A model generated the notes under the pieces. The model had not been told where the DNA came from, did no database searches, and was given only the letters and a program-made list of their open reading frames with translations. The translations under genes were made by a program, and so were the position numbers. A DNA stretch of 64,000 nucleotides from Fulvia fulva (lineage: Eukaryota > Ascomycota > Dothideomycetes > Mycosphaerellales > Mycosphaerellaceae), in NCBI RefSeq assembly GCF_020509005.1, contig NC_063013.1, positions 558,001 to 622,000 on the forward strand, in the 5' to 3' direction. How positions within the stretch are numbered: the stretch's first letter is position 1; each line of letters starts with the position of its first letter. Of this stretch, positions 1 through 10,983 are shown piece after piece.

Positions 1-570
1 GCGACTCGAGCGTACCAGATACTGTCGCGCCCGCCAGAAAGAGGGTATGTAATCATGTGCGAGGTAATGCAGCATTTCAGCTAACCTAGCTCCTAGACTC
101 GGCTGACCAAACCACTTCTCCTATCCACCACCGGTCTCGAAGAGCTCGCGGACTTTGCGCAAGAGCTTCAGACTAACCGCCCCCGCGAGCTCGAGTTGTC
201 GACGGAACCTCCCGACAGCGCCCTCCGCGAGCAAGGCTGCGATCTCGAGATCGGGTTGACGGAAGAGCCTGACCGCGATCCATTCTTCCCACGTAGAGAA
301 CCCCCGAGAACAGTCCACGAGAAGTTGGAAAGGGCTTACTTCCACCTCATCAAGACATGGAGGACTCATCACTCGATCTTTTACGAGTATGATATCGTAT
401 GTCTGAAGGGAGTGCAAGCCATCACCATCGAGAGGCCGTTGGACGGTGTGCCGCCTGCTGTCGAGATGGATCGGGTGGTGTATCCGTATCGCCAGCTGCC
501 AAGTGGAGGGCTGTATTTCTTCTTACCGGCGCAGATCAAGGTGTTTGAGGCTGAGAATTTCTCGCGATAG
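1..570 (+). CDS. 3' part of an unrecognised protein gene (cut by left edge)
   Basis: I do not recognise the family. The frame is open from the left edge, reading codons from base 3 to a GTATGT donor at 45-50. A CTAAC branch site at 81-85 and a TAG acceptor ending at 96 close a 52-nt intron. The reading frame then continues from 97 to the TAG stop at 568-570 with no break. The downstream exon gives about 157 residues, rich in Glu, Pro and Arg, with no membrane segment or signal peptide. An ATG-less start at 196 (TTG) is not needed once the upstream exon is joined. Confidence is moderate because codon continuity across the intron is good, but the 5' half and the function are outside the window. 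Confidence 0.5.
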
Positions 571-845
571 TAAGTGGGTGGAGGGAAGGAGATTGGTAAA
601 TGGTGTAGGTTCTGCCGAATGGCGCAGGAAGCTTGTATCTATGATGGCAGAAGTGGTTGTGCAAGGATGAGATGTGCCATTCGACCGGCTCACGAATGCT
701 TTCCACGATGTCGGCGCGGGCTGGATCCCAGCGGTTGCGGTCTGTAGATGTAAACGAACAAAGCTCGACGCAGGACCTTTCCCTACTGCCATACTTCCAA
801 ACGCAGTGTGATGAGATAGTGAGGAGAAAGATACTAGTTGTTCAT

Positions 846-1679
846 CTATCTTGTTGACACATACAGCTCACTGGCCTGATGCGAGCTTAGCTCCTGAGCC
901 TCTCGACCAACATCCAGCTCTCCAACGTGGCGCGATCCATAGCTGGTATACGAATTATTGTGATCATACTGCCCAGACGGGTATGTTTGCTGCACACCCA
1001 AGTGACTCTCCGGCGCCAGTGGCTGAGACTCTTCCTTATGCAATCTCGGCTTCTTGGGAAGTAGGAATATCGCCCCAAGCAAGGCTGTTAGTAATGGTAC
1101 ACCAATTCCAGCTCCAACCGCGGCCATATCGCCCGATGTATACTTTACGTTCGGATTCCTGGTAGCGGTCGACTGTGATGATGTGCTGTTCGAAGCAGTA
1201 CCTGTCGCACTGGCCGCTGACAGAATGTCCGTGGCAGAGAGCGCTATCGCCGCTGTTGATCCCAGCGGCTTGACCTGCGCGTCCCTAAGGATGGCGGCAG
1301 ACGTTCCTTTGACGGGGAATGACGTGTCGCAAGAGCCCCATTGGCATGAGAAGACGTTACCAAAAGGGCTGCATGGGAGGAGAGCGATTCCAGAGGCATT
1401 GTTGACTTCCTTGCACCATTGAGGACAATCTTGTCCCCAACTCTGTTCTGTGCAGCTGCCACGGCTGATCCCTCCTCCGTGTAAGCAAAGGCCGTTGTCT
1501 AGGCACATGTCTTGCTTGTTACAGCATGGTGATACTGCAGCAGATGCGTTGCAAGGTACGTCGTTTGCTTGTGATGTGATACCATCGGGGTAGTAGCATT
1601 GTTGGGTGAAGACGATTGTAGCTAGTGAGACGAGCAGGATGGCTAGTCGAGTAGGTGAAGGTAGTGGTTGAGATCTCAT
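846..1679 (-). CDS. single-span cell-surface protein with Cys-rich ectodomain
   Basis: About 277 residues from the Met that directly precedes the signal peptide (a Met 7 codons earlier, at 1700, is possible). A hydrophobic signal segment ends near the first Cys. The ectodomain has about a dozen Cys, including a CC pair. A Ser/Thr/Ala-rich stalk follows, then one membrane helix near residues 190-212 (glycine/leucine rich, stopped by KKPR), then a roughly 70-residue cytoplasmic tail rich in Ser, Gln and Tyr. This architecture is common for fungal wall-sensor-like or unknown surface proteins. I infer a surface location only and propose no ligand. The ORF is uninterrupted. Confidence 0.7.
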   Translation of the reverse strand: MRSQPLPSPTRLAILLVSLATIVFTQQCYYPDGITSQANDVPCNASAAVSPCCNKQDMCLDNGLCLHGGGISRGSCTEQSWGQDCPQWCKEVNNASGIALLPCSPFGNVFSCQWGSCDTSFPVKGTSAAILRDAQVKPLGSTAAIALSATDILSAASATGTASNSTSSQSTATRNPNVKYTSGDMAAVGAGIGVPLLTALLGAIFLLPKKPRLHKEESQPLAPESHLGVQQTYPSGQYDHNNSYTSYGSRHVGELDVGREAQELSSHQASELYVSTR

Positions 1680-1700
1680 AGCTTCCTCGTGCGCTCTCAA

Positions 1701-2482
1701 GAAGTGTGTTGCGTAAGCGTCTGATCAGGGAGGTCGTCCGCCTTTGAGCATCTGCCAAAGACCATGGCCCCTCCGATCAAATGTACTGGATTAGGTCATG
1801 CTTGTCGACCTTTCCAACAACACGCTTTAGCCATGCATGAGGTTGGCGGGAGTTGCACAGCCAGCGTTGCCCATGGCAGCTTTAGGGTCATGTCTCGGAA
1901 GCTCATTTCTAGTCAAGTGCCATGACTATGGGAAGCTTGTGATGCACAAGGGGAGACTGCGAGATTCTTGTTGGCTCAAACGATACTTGAAGGCGATTTC
2001 TGCCGTGTTGATCGCGCTCAGCCACACCACGAAGGATTCCACCACAGCAGCACGGGCGGCCAGCTCTCGAAGGATGCCGTCCACGGCGCTAAGGGCTGAA
2101 GGATTCCATCAAGTCGGGCCTGCAGTGCAGTTTCGCATCCTGAGGATATCGATGGTCATGTTGCAATGATACTAATGTTGTCATGGACCAATCACGGGAA
2201 GGCTAGTCGCGACGTTGACAAATGCGCACGACGCCCCGATACTCGGCAGGGATTTCGGTGCTTCCTCCCAGAGTCCAAAGACCGATGTTGTCTAGACATA
2301 GTATATCAAGTGAGCTTAACTTCCAGATCTTGTATTTCGTGTACTCCACTTGCTGCTTTGACCACCAACAATTGTCATTAGCAGTCCTGATCTGGTCAGA
2401 CAAAGGGCAGAACGACGTCAGCTGCGAGGAATGACGTCCAACATCAACAGGGAGCACCTGATGTGCCCTTGGGGGCATGATG
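1701..2482. other. intergenic, no supported gene
   Basis: Only short overlapping ORFs in several frames, with no splice pairs or protein-like pattern that I could support. It holds the upstream region of the membrane protein gene and the 3' flank of the GST-like gene. Confidence 0.5.
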
Positions 2483-3656
2483 CTATGCCAGTGGAAGAAT
2501 CTTGAAGTTGATCCTTGGATAGTGCAGTCTCAGCTGGCCTCGACCTCCGGGCACATCTGAAAGGATCACGACTTCGTCCTTTGAAAGGCCAACAAGCTCT
2601 CCCTCATCTTTATGTGTGAAGCCAAAGTCCACTGGCGCAACGCTCACTCTCTGGCCACGCCGGAGATTCAACACGTCCCTCTCATCGACAGTGGTAGCAT
2701 CGCTTTCTGTGAGCGCGCTGTCAAGGATGCGCTTCACAATGTCTGCTTCGGCCTGTGCGCCTTCGTCGAGCTGTCCAGCGCTTGGTTTACTTTTCTCGGT
2801 CTCGGCTGTGATCTTCCTGAAGCGGTCTATCCAAGCATGCACGTTTGGATACACTTTTGGGCCCAATGCCCCCCTCATGTCTGCCATCGAATCGTCTGAC
2901 TCACTCTGCATATCGCCTGCCATATTGATCGCCCAGTCGAAGACCCATCCCGCATGGATTTCTGCCAGTCCTGGCTCGGAATTGCCCATCAACCAGGGTC
3001 GGCCGTCAGCAAGCATCTTCTCAAGCATACCAAAGTACACTGTGAGCTGACTGATGCACCAGGACCTATTCTCTACGAGCTTCTCCATGGTGAACTGCCC
3101 ACCAGACCCATCGAAGCGGTCTTTCATCCACACTTCATTTTGCACAAGAGGTGCATTGAGTGGTAAACAGCCACTCGTTCGCCAGAAAGGACCTCCGTCG
3201 ATAATGAACTCTTCCAGCATATCCTCAAAGCCTGAGTTGAAGGGGTCTGGTGAGCCAAGCTTGCCTTCCGGGAAGAACGTCTCGAGCTTGTGCAGCATCA
3301 GGCGGCTGTCAATGTAGATGTCTCTGCCAATGGACATGACGGGGATTCGTCGATAGTTGATGCCGAGCTTTTCCTGCAGTATGGGTCGCGGCATGTTGGG
3401 TGGCACACGAATCTGCGAGAAAGGAAATCCCTGCGTGTGCAATAACGTTAGCTCTGGCACTCACAACCCTTCCTCTCGAAGCTGCAAAGAAGCAATTCCA
3501 ACAGATTTAGGTCTTGGTATGCACGTGGATTACGTGGCTCCTACTTACACGCAGATCGAGATACCTGACCATGCGTCTGCCATACACAGACTCCGGGAAG
3601 CTGAACAGGATAATCTCTCCTGGATGCCCATCTGGAAGGGTCTCTGTTGCAGCCAT
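2483..3656 (-). CDS. glutathione S-transferase-like protein
   Basis: Two exons. Exon 1 is 3656-3549 (36 codons from ATG). A 118-nt GTAAGT...CAG intron follows, and exon 2 is 3430-2483, for 351 residues. The splice is chosen because it joins a conserved N-terminal thioredoxin-fold pattern in phase 0: YLDLR then GFPFSQI, followed by NYRRIPV and IGRDIYIDS. These are typical of a fungal GST-like family with an N-terminal GST domain (about residues 15-95) and a helical C-terminal domain. The region after about residue 290 is a short beta-rich tail. No classical catalytic Tyr/Ser is obvious, so transferase activity is not shown. A 17-nt piece flanked by splice-like sites inside the intron (about 3465-3481) would shift the frame and was not used. 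Confidence 0.75.
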
Positions 3657-6111
3657 AGTCTGCCTGCCGTATGGTGAAATGCCTGGGAGCCAGCTCAGTG
3701 GTAAAAAGTCCGGCCAAAATCTGGAACCTGTCTGTTGAGTGCGGCTCTTATGGTCCTCGTCAGGTTCACTGGTGACAGCTTGCAGTAACCAAGTAGCCCG
3801 GGGAAGTTCAATCTAGCACGCTGTTACAGCATGAGGTGCTGCTCTCGACTTTGAACGTCATGCCTGTGGAGAGCTGTAGCTTGCCTCGGTTACGAGGCGG
3901 ATCATCTTGCTGGAGCTGCGTTTGAGCTGTCGACCTGGTAACAGCATCTAGGGCAGAGCTGAACTTGATATCGACGTCGCGAGCGGCTGTCGTAGATTGC
4001 CATAAGATGAGACGTATCCAGGTCTGTCATGCATGACGGCCATATTTCTTCTGAAGCACGCACTATTCTTCCATCGCCGGAACATGGGGCGCTATTGAAG
4101 AGGGCAATGGTCGATATGTGGGCACGAGGAAAATGTTGAAGGATCAAACACCAAGACGCCGCGTCGGCATTGACAGCCACTGTGTCTCAAGGTCGTGGAC
4201 TGCGGGACCCACGATTCAATTCATAAACTATGGCCATTCCAGACATGCTCGTACTGACAATCATCCGTCATTATTGGCTTGAATCCGACAAAGCTCTGCT
4301 GACCTGCAAGTCGTCATGCCAATGCAAAATTCCAGAGTCAGGCTACTACAAGCTATGCCGTGATGCTGCACAGAGTTCGTAATCCACAGACCTGGCACGC
4401 ATGCTGAAATGAGAGGATCTATTGACCTTTAGGCAGACGTATTCTGGCAGGCAACCATGTCTCCTCTTGTAGACGTGCCAATGTCCCCGTACCTGTCATG
4501 ATAAGCAACGGTTAGACAGGGCCTTTCTTTGCCTGAAATTCTACACATCACGAGCTCTGCCACATCAACAGACAGGTCATTCATGGAGATCGACATAGTC
4601 GAATTAGCCTTCCCACTTTCTCAAACATGTCCCTCAAGCTTCCAATCGAGTCTTCTAAATGCGGTCCAGAGTATCGAGGTGCCCCAATCGCCTTGAGTCC
4701 GGTCCGTCAGATCGAGTCCTCGGAATTCTATGCATCCTGCTCTGGTTCCCAGCATCCGGCTTCCTACTCCCGCACGGCATCGTCACAGAAACGCTCTGTC
4801 CAGTGCTTGGCATCGTTAGTTCTAGCCCTCACTCATCACCCCAGGTTCGCAATCAAGCCACCCGGCTAACGACCTCAATCAGATCCCCATGACCATCTCC
4901 CTCCTCGCAGTGATCCACATGCAAAGCCCACAATCGCAATACCAACATCCTCGTCGACACCTTCACTGCATGATTTCTGCTCTCAATACTCATCGCCGGC
5001 TGGATCCTCATGCTTGATGGGTCCTGCTGGAACTGCAACGACACTTCAATCATCATGGTTGGAACATACGGAACCACTCCTATGATGCTTAGATTTTGTT
5101 TTCATGTTTACTTCGTGCTGAGCGAAGTCCCTTGGAGGGATCTATTCTACTGCTGCAGTGGCAGACGCGGCCGCAGGGAATGTCCACACTGCCATGGTGA
5201 CCTTTCACGCAAAGCTAGGAGGGCATTGAAGAATGGTCCGGCGAGTGGGTCGAAGGATCTGTATGCTGCGCTCCCTACTCATGGGGAAGGTGATGAGGAG
5301 GTAGGGGGTGTTAGTAAGTGGCATGGAAAAGACGCAGGTCGTCAAAGTACCGACGAGGAGACTGCGATGCTTGTGTGACTAAGCCTGGTGTTGTCCGAGG
5401 CAGAGTCCTGGTTGAAGGGAGGGTCAGCAAGGTGAACATCATCAAAGGGTGGTAGTGTTTGGGAGAAGGCGTCGTCGGATTCTGAGAATGCCACCAGAAT
5501 GGTACATGGTGTAGTCGCAGTCCATCAACTAAGAAACGTCGTCGCTCTAGCTCTTGCTATCCCTTCGCAGGTTTCCGTGGGTAGCGCTCTTTGCCCTTAC
5601 CGGTTTTATACAGCGTCTGTGAACAGTGGAGTGATGACTCGGCCAGCTGACGCTGGCTTTTTGTTCACCGATTTGTTGCCACCTTGGTTCTGGCGTAGAT
5701 TAGTGATCAATGCGGGCCAGTTCTGTTGCTCTGCTGTTCCTGGACGCTGTACAAGGCTCATATCTGATGCACAGACAGCATTATGGGCCCATCGCTGTGT
5801 ACAGGGATTCTGGCGATAAGATGCCAAGCCCGATCGGGCTTTCCATGGGACCGCATGTGCTGTGCAGTAGTTAGGTGTCCAGGCTGGTCTTACTGCAGTC
5901 TCGGGTCTTGGCAGCCGGTAGCCCCGTCGAGGGTTGTCTACGAACCAGGCAATAAGGCCAGTCATCTGAGACTAGTGTATGGCGGCATAGCGAAGCCCAT
6001 GCCTCCATCAGTGCCGGGATGGTCTCAACCTGCCCGTCGACCATGTATAAGCCTGTACAACAGAGCTGCGTTTACTCTTTGTGATCGTGACACTGCTCTT
6101 CACTGTGCACC
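3657..6111. other. 2.4-kb intergenic stretch with little protein-like sequence
   Basis: No convincing intact gene. Short ORFs occur in all frames. The only protein-like patch is the hydrophobic, Cys-containing stretch at 4659-5378, listed separately as possibly degenerate. The last few hundred bases are the promoter side of the MFS gene at 6112. Confidence 0.45.
4659..5378 (+). pseudogene. possible degenerate small membrane-protein gene
   Basis: Two frames carry protein-like pieces. The first, from 4659, has a strongly hydrophobic run (LGILCILLWF...) and then a possible intron with CTAAC and CAG near 4844-4881. The second, open from 4974, has another hydrophobic run, a WNC segment, a hydrophobic stretch (MMLRFCFHVYFVL), CPHC and a polar tail to 5378. 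A TGA at 4971-4973 and incompatible phases stop me from joining them into one gene. I do not recognise the family. Chance ORFs are a real alternative. Confidence 0.18.
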
Positions 6112-7714
6112 ATGATAAAACAGCGACTTGCAATAGCCCAGGACTCAAACGTGGTAGGGCGGCGTTGGTATGACTGGTTTCATCCAAATGACTGCAAGGA
6201 GGAACGCAAGCTTATCGTGAAGCTCGATCTACTGATCGTCATCTATGCTTTATCCTGTACTGGGTGAAGTACCTGGATCAGGTGAGAATCCCCTGAACAC
6301 ATCGAGGAAGCAGCAGGCTGATGGACCCCAGGCAAACATTAGTCTGTCCACTCTGGCAATTTGCAGGTGTCAAGGACTGACAGTGTTGCAGACAATGCCT
6401 ACGTCTCCGGCATGTCAGAGGAACTCGGCTTCCACGGTAATGAGCTCGTGCACTTCCAAACGATGTACATGGTCGGTACGATTCTCGGTCAATTGCCATT
6501 CGCAGTCCTCTTCCCGAAAGTGCGAATGAACTGGCTGATACCAAGTCTGGACATCTGCTGGGGCATCTTCACACTGCTGCAATATCGCGCAAACAGCTAT
6601 TCGGAGATCATGGCGTATCGTTTCATGGTCGGACTGTTCGAGCCGGCGTACTTTCCTGGAGTTCAATACGTCCTCGGTGCATGGTACCGAGCTGATGAAA
6701 TCGGTCGACGTGGAGGCGTGTTCTATGTCGGCTTGACTCTAGGGACCCTGACCGCAGGTCTGCTTCAAGGCGCAGCTGTGGCAAACCTCGACGGTGCCAA
6801 TGGACTCTCTGGCTGGCGGTGGGCGTTCATTATCAATACCATCATAACTCTGCCGCTGGGGTTCGTCGGCTTCTTCCTATGGCCAGGCACACCGGACAAG
6901 GTCAAGTCGGTCTTCCTGTCGGCAGAAGAAGTCGCCCTGGCCAAAAAGCGCCTGGAAAGAGCCGGCCACCGTCAGCCGGATCCGTTGACATGGGCTGGAG
7001 TGAAGCGAGTGTTCACCAGCTGGAGGCTGTACGTCCTCATAATGTGGGACACGTTCTTCTGCTGCAGTGCGACCAATACGACAGCTGCAGGATATCTGCT
7101 CTGGTTGAAGAGCCTCAATCGCTACTCCGTCGAGAGAGTAAACCAACTCAGCGTTACCTCGCCAGCAGTCGGCATATTCTACGTCCTCTTTATCGCCTTA
7201 GGGGCGGATTTTTTCCTTGGAAGAGCGCTCGCGATAACGCTGGCATCCACATGGAACCTGATCGGTCTCGTCATCTTGATCATTTGGAACGTTCCAGAGT
7301 ATGCAAAGTGGTTCGCTTTCAACACGACTTATTCGTCAGTTGCCGTGAGCTCCGTGCTGTATGGCTGGGCAAACGACATCTTGAAGCAGAGAGCTCAGGA
7401 AAGATCATTTGCACTGGTAGCCATGACTGCCATTGGGCAGGCCACGGCTGCATGGACACCACTGCTGGTGAACAAGACAGTCGAAGCGCCACGGTTTCCG
7501 AAAGGCTATGCTTTCACGGCAGCGAGTGCAGTATTGCTCATCGCTATGACTTGGATTGTGAAGTGGATGCATGACAAGCAAGAGTAAGTGCATTAACCGT
7601 TAGCCAGGACAAGACTGACCAAGACTGTGCAGGAGAAGCACACAAAAGAGCGTATCGTCCGAAGAGAAGAGCATTGGAGATGCTGTGCTGATGAACGTGT
7701 CTCCCAAGCAGTGA
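6112..7714 (+). CDS. MFS permease, allantoate/Dal5-type, with microexon and apparent frameshift
   Basis: The family is the anion:cation symporter branch of the MFS, probably plasma-membrane uptake of a small organic anion or vitamin-like compound (substrate unknown). My model has exons 6112-6281, 6332-6341, 6392-7583 and 7633-7714. The 10-nt microexon between two 50-nt introns restores the family motif LDQANINNAYVSGM. The last exon adds a 27-residue tail. About 12 membrane segments are visible, with typical motifs such as ELGFHGNELV and YRFMVGLFEP. Odd point: in exon 1 the frame must slip by one base at about 6247-6250 (a TTT run) to go from KLDLLIVIYA to FILYWVKYLDQ. Without that slip the protein stops at 6265. 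Either a homopolymer error or a disabled gene explains this. Confidence 0.75.
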
Positions 7715-7909
7715 TTGATGCTATGATAAGCGGTTGTGGTAGGCAAGCAGGATGTCGCTCTCCAAGAATGACTGCAGTAGAAACCGTAGCATGAGGCCGC
7801 TTAGTCGTCAGTCGACTCCAATGCACGGCTCGAAAGGCATGCCTAGTCCAGGTCTCCATCGGAATAGATGGTTTCACAGCCTTAGCGTAGTCTTGGTTCA
7901 ATGCAATGA

Positions 7910-8905
7910 TCAAAATCTTCGCTTTTTGGGTGGAGGACCCCCTGCATCGCCATCTTCGTCCTCATCTCCTGCGTCTTCATCTTCGTCCTCATCCTCCTCT
8001 TCAGACTCAGTGTCCTCGTAGCCATCATCCAACATGTCGATCTGAAATGCCTTGACCTCAACAATGAAATGATCGCGATCATCCTGGTAAGTCCTACATT
8101 CCAGCACAACGCCATCGGCATAGTTCTTGTCTTCACTTGGGGTCTCAGCACAGCCATTATCGACCTCGGCCCGCTTATACTCCCGCTCTGTATGCTTGCG
8201 TGCAGCTGCGTTTGCTTCTTTAAGATCGAGGAACACGCCTAAGACATGGGTTTCTTCCTTCGCATCGTCTTCCCAGTGGTCATAATCGACCCTAGTCAGA
8301 GTGTAGGCAACATAGGGTCGTTGTAAGCTCGAGCTTTTGGGCGGCGCAGCGATGGGAACTGTCGCTTTTTGTGTCGGCTGCTGGGAAGCATGCTGCAGCA
8401 AAGGTGCAATCGGAGGAAGTGTATGCGCGTGTGGGAGCACCTGATGACCATTCGAAGGAATGCGAGGCTGCGCAGGCTGTTGTTGCTGTTGCAAGCCAGA
8501 TCCTGTCGCAACTCCCGGATGATGGCGCCCACCGGTATGGATCGATTGGCTTTTGTTGAATAGCACCGATGTATTGCCTTGTAGATTCACCACGTTAGAT
8601 GTCCCGGCTGAGGGAGGTACGCTCGGGCGTGATGCGTCTCGTCGAGTTGATCGGACAACCTCTAGTTCGAAAGGCTCTCTGTGCACCTCTCCGGTCTGGC
8701 AATAGGCACTGTACCCTCCAAAGTGATGATAGGTAACCTCGATACGTTGGGCACCTCCCGCCAGATCTTGAGCACATCGCTGTGCATTGAGGTTTGCTGA
8801 ACCAACGCTGCTATGTTCGCTGATGAGGGTGGCCTTTTGACCGTACTGACTGAAATCGCGCAGGACGACGGCATGACATGGTTGAGCCATGCTTATGATT
8901 GCCAT
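7910..8905 (-). CDS. unrecognised protein with acidic tail and C-terminal NLS; paralog 1
   Basis: The ORF encodes 331 residues if it starts at 8905. The true start may be more internal, because the first 200 residues are low-complexity (a Q5 run, Pro/Ser/His rich). The C-terminal 125 residues hold a domain shared with the next gene: LTRVDYDHWEDDAKEE, then FLDL..AN.AARKH, then a CR.YQDDRDHFIVEVK segment. A long Glu/Asp tract follows, then a final GGPPPKKRRF that looks like a nuclear localisation signal. I do not recognise the family. Nuclear location is inferred from the tail. The two genes lie in the same orientation about 0.3 kb apart, indicating tandem duplication followed by divergence of the N-terminal half. 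Confidence 0.6.
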   Translation of the reverse strand: MAIISMAQPCHAVVLRDFSQYGQKATLISEHSSVGSANLNAQRCAQDLAGGAQRIEVTYHHFGGYSAYCQTGEVHREPFELEVVRSTRRDASRPSVPPSAGTSNVVNLQGNTSVLFNKSQSIHTGGRHHPGVATGSGLQQQQQPAQPRIPSNGHQVLPHAHTLPPIAPLLQHASQQPTQKATVPIAAPPKSSSLQRPYVAYTLTRVDYDHWEDDAKEETHVLGVFLDLKEANAAARKHTEREYKRAEVDNGCAETPSEDKNYADGVVLECRTYQDDRDHFIVEVKAFQIDMLDDGYEDTESEEEDEDEDEDAGDEDEDGDAGGPPPKKRRF

Positions 8906-9228
8906 GTATCGACAATTGAGATGATCTGCAATAGATTCAAGGTCAGTCGCGGAGAAAAGACGCGTACCTTGACAGTCGCACGCGGTTCAACAGACTTCAG
9001 AGTCGTTGAGCCTAGCCCGGTACGACAAGCGTGTAAGTTTCGTGGCTGTCACGGCTTCCATGGTCGAGGTGCGGCCCGTGATGGTAGAGCACGACCAGAC
9101 CGCAGTGACTTGGCCCCCCAGTGGCGTGTGATCCGGCGCATACCATAAGAGAGGCGGAGCAAGAGCTGAAACGCGATGAATGCCCTCAATGCACGTGGGG
9201 CGTGTTCGGCAGCGTGCCGCTGAGTCCT

Positions 9229-9669
9229 TCAAGTCCGCTGCTTCTTTGCGGGAGGTCCATCCTCTTGCTGCTCTAGCTCGCTGACGTCTTCGCCGTCTTT
9301 GGAATCATCGCTGGCATCTTCCGACTCCGAGAAACCAGCATCAAGCACATCAAGAACATATTGCTCAACTTCCACTGTGAAGTGATCTCGGTCGTCTTCC
9401 ATGGTTCGGCATTCCAGATGGACGGCGCCCAGACTATTATACGACTGCTCTGAAGAGCCAGGATCTCGACCGGCTATGGGAAACGCACGCGAGCGTACAC
9501 GTCGTGCGTGCTTGATTGCGGCATCATTCGCAGACTGAAGGTCCAAGAAAATGCCCATCAGGTGATGCTCCTCTTTGGCATCGTCTTTCCAGTGATCGTA
9601 ATCGAGACGAGTGACAACATACGCCCACTGTATGGCTGTGGCTGCTGCTGCAACTGTTTGATCCGACAT
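9229..9669 (-). CDS. unrecognised protein with acidic tail and C-terminal NLS; paralog 2
   Basis: 146 residues. I chose the Met at 9669 because it sits in a good AAAAATG context (a Met 5 codons upstream, at 9684, is possible). Nearly the whole protein is the domain shared with the gene at 7910-8905: VTRLDYDHWKDDAKEEHH, FLDLQSANDAAIKH, ECRTMEDDRDHFTVEVE. An acidic stretch and the ending GPPAKKQRT follow. It lacks the long low-complexity N-terminal region of its neighbour, so it defines the minimal domain. Its start is 171 bp from the divergent MET8 start, so the two may share a promoter region. Function is unknown. Confidence 0.65.
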   Translation of the reverse strand: MSDQTVAAAATAIQWAYVVTRLDYDHWKDDAKEEHHLMGIFLDLQSANDAAIKHARRVRSRAFPIAGRDPGSSEQSYNSLGAVHLECRTMEDDRDHFTVEVEQYVLDVLDAGFSESEDASDDSKDGEDVSELEQQEDGPPAKKQRT

Positions 9670-9839
9670 TTTTAAGTATGGCAATGGTGGTCATATCGAA
9701 AGGAGGAAGGAGGAACTGGAGTTCCTGCGTCTCCCGCATGGCTGACTCATCGGACCCACATTCACATGCCTTATCGTCGAACTTGCGCAAAGTATCAACA
9801 TCATCGACGTGGCTCACTGCACTCTCACCACATACGGCA

Positions 9840-10657
9840 ATGGCAGACCACGAATCGTTCCCCGAAGTGCAAGGCGGTGGATCCTTGATCCTCGCGTGGC
9901 AAGTGCGCAACAAGCGAGTCCTCGTCATCGGCGGCGGCGAGGTAAGAGCATTCCCGCAACACCACCCACTCTCACTGACATTGACACTCCAGTAATGTAG
10001 GTAGCAGCCGGTCGAATCCTCAATCTCCTCAACGCCGATGCTCTCGTAACCCTCATTTCCCCTCGCGATGGCCTCAACCCCGAAGTCGCCCATCGCATCG
10101 AGCGCGGGCAGGTAACATACATCGATCGCGTCTTCGAGCCCTCCGATCTCGACGATCCAGAGATAACGATGGTCCTAACCGCGATCGACGACCCGGAAGC
10201 ATCATCTCAAATCTGGAAGCTCTGCAAACAGAAGCGCATAGCAGCCAACATCGCCGACGTCCCTCCCGAATGCGACTTCTACTTCGGCAGCGTACATCGC
10301 GATGGCCCTCTACAAATCATGGTCAGCACAAACGGCAACGGGCCGAAGATGGCGAACATCGTGAGGAGAAGGATAGCAGCCAGTCTGCCTCCCAACATCG
10401 GCGATGCGATCAAGAAGGTGGGCAGACTGAGGAGGAAGCTGAGAGATGTGGCGCCGGAGATTGAACAAGGGCCGAAGAGGATGGGGTGGATGAGTAAAGT
10501 GTGTGTGCAGTGGACGTTGGAGGATCTGTGTGAGATGACGGAGGAGGATATGGAAGGTTTGTTGGAGTTTTATGGGCCGGATCAGGTGCCGAGTTTGGTG
10601 GAGGTTAGGGGGCCGTGGGAGTTTGATGGGAGTTTCGGGTGGAGTTGTGTGTGCTGA
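9840..10657 (+). CDS. MET8: siroheme synthase: precorrin-2 dehydrogenase / ferrochelatase
   Basis: Exons 9840-9941 and 10001-10657, joined in phase 0 across a 59-nt intron, give 252 residues, close to yeast Met8. The exon junction falls inside the Rossmann glycine loop (VLVIGGGE then VAAGRIL), which supports the splice. Later family landmarks are LVTLISP, the region TAIDDPEASSQIWKLC, and STNGNGPKMANIVRR. Met8 oxidises precorrin-2 with NAD+ and inserts Fe2+ to make siroheme, the cofactor of sulfite and nitrite reductases, so this gene belongs to sulfate/nitrate assimilation. It lies head-to-head with the small paralog at 9229-9669 and is convergent with the MDR oxidoreductase gene. Confidence 0.92.
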
Positions 10658-10983
10658 GTGATGTAAGCGGTGTTTGAGTATGTAGGATACAATTTGCACG
10701 GAGACATGGAACAATTGTTGTCGAGGACTGGAGGCTACCAAAAGGTGCAATACATCTCCGCACGACTTGGGGCCACAGGAGGCGGAAGGCCATCGAGCTG
10801 GTATATCTGCACTGCGACACGGGCTTCCTGGCAGCTCTGGGACGCTGGGGCGATAGACATTGCGCAAAGACTTGGTTTTGAAGGAGGCGCTACATGCCAG
10901 GCTTAATTTTGTTCCATTCACGATGTAGAGAAGTGCGAGGGTAACACAAGATCATGATCATTCCTCATTGCATTCCTACATAT
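10658..10983. other. convergent intergenic spacer
   Basis: Lies between the 3' ends of MET8 and the MDR gene. Nothing else is supported. Confidence 0.5.

Noticed and set aside
3465..3481. 17-nt microexon in the GST-like gene
   Set aside because: It would shift the frame. Direct splicing restores the conserved YLDLRGFPFSQ segment without it.
9524..10093. Minus-strand 189-codon ORF
   Set aside because: Antisense shadow over MET8 exon 1 and the small paralog gene.
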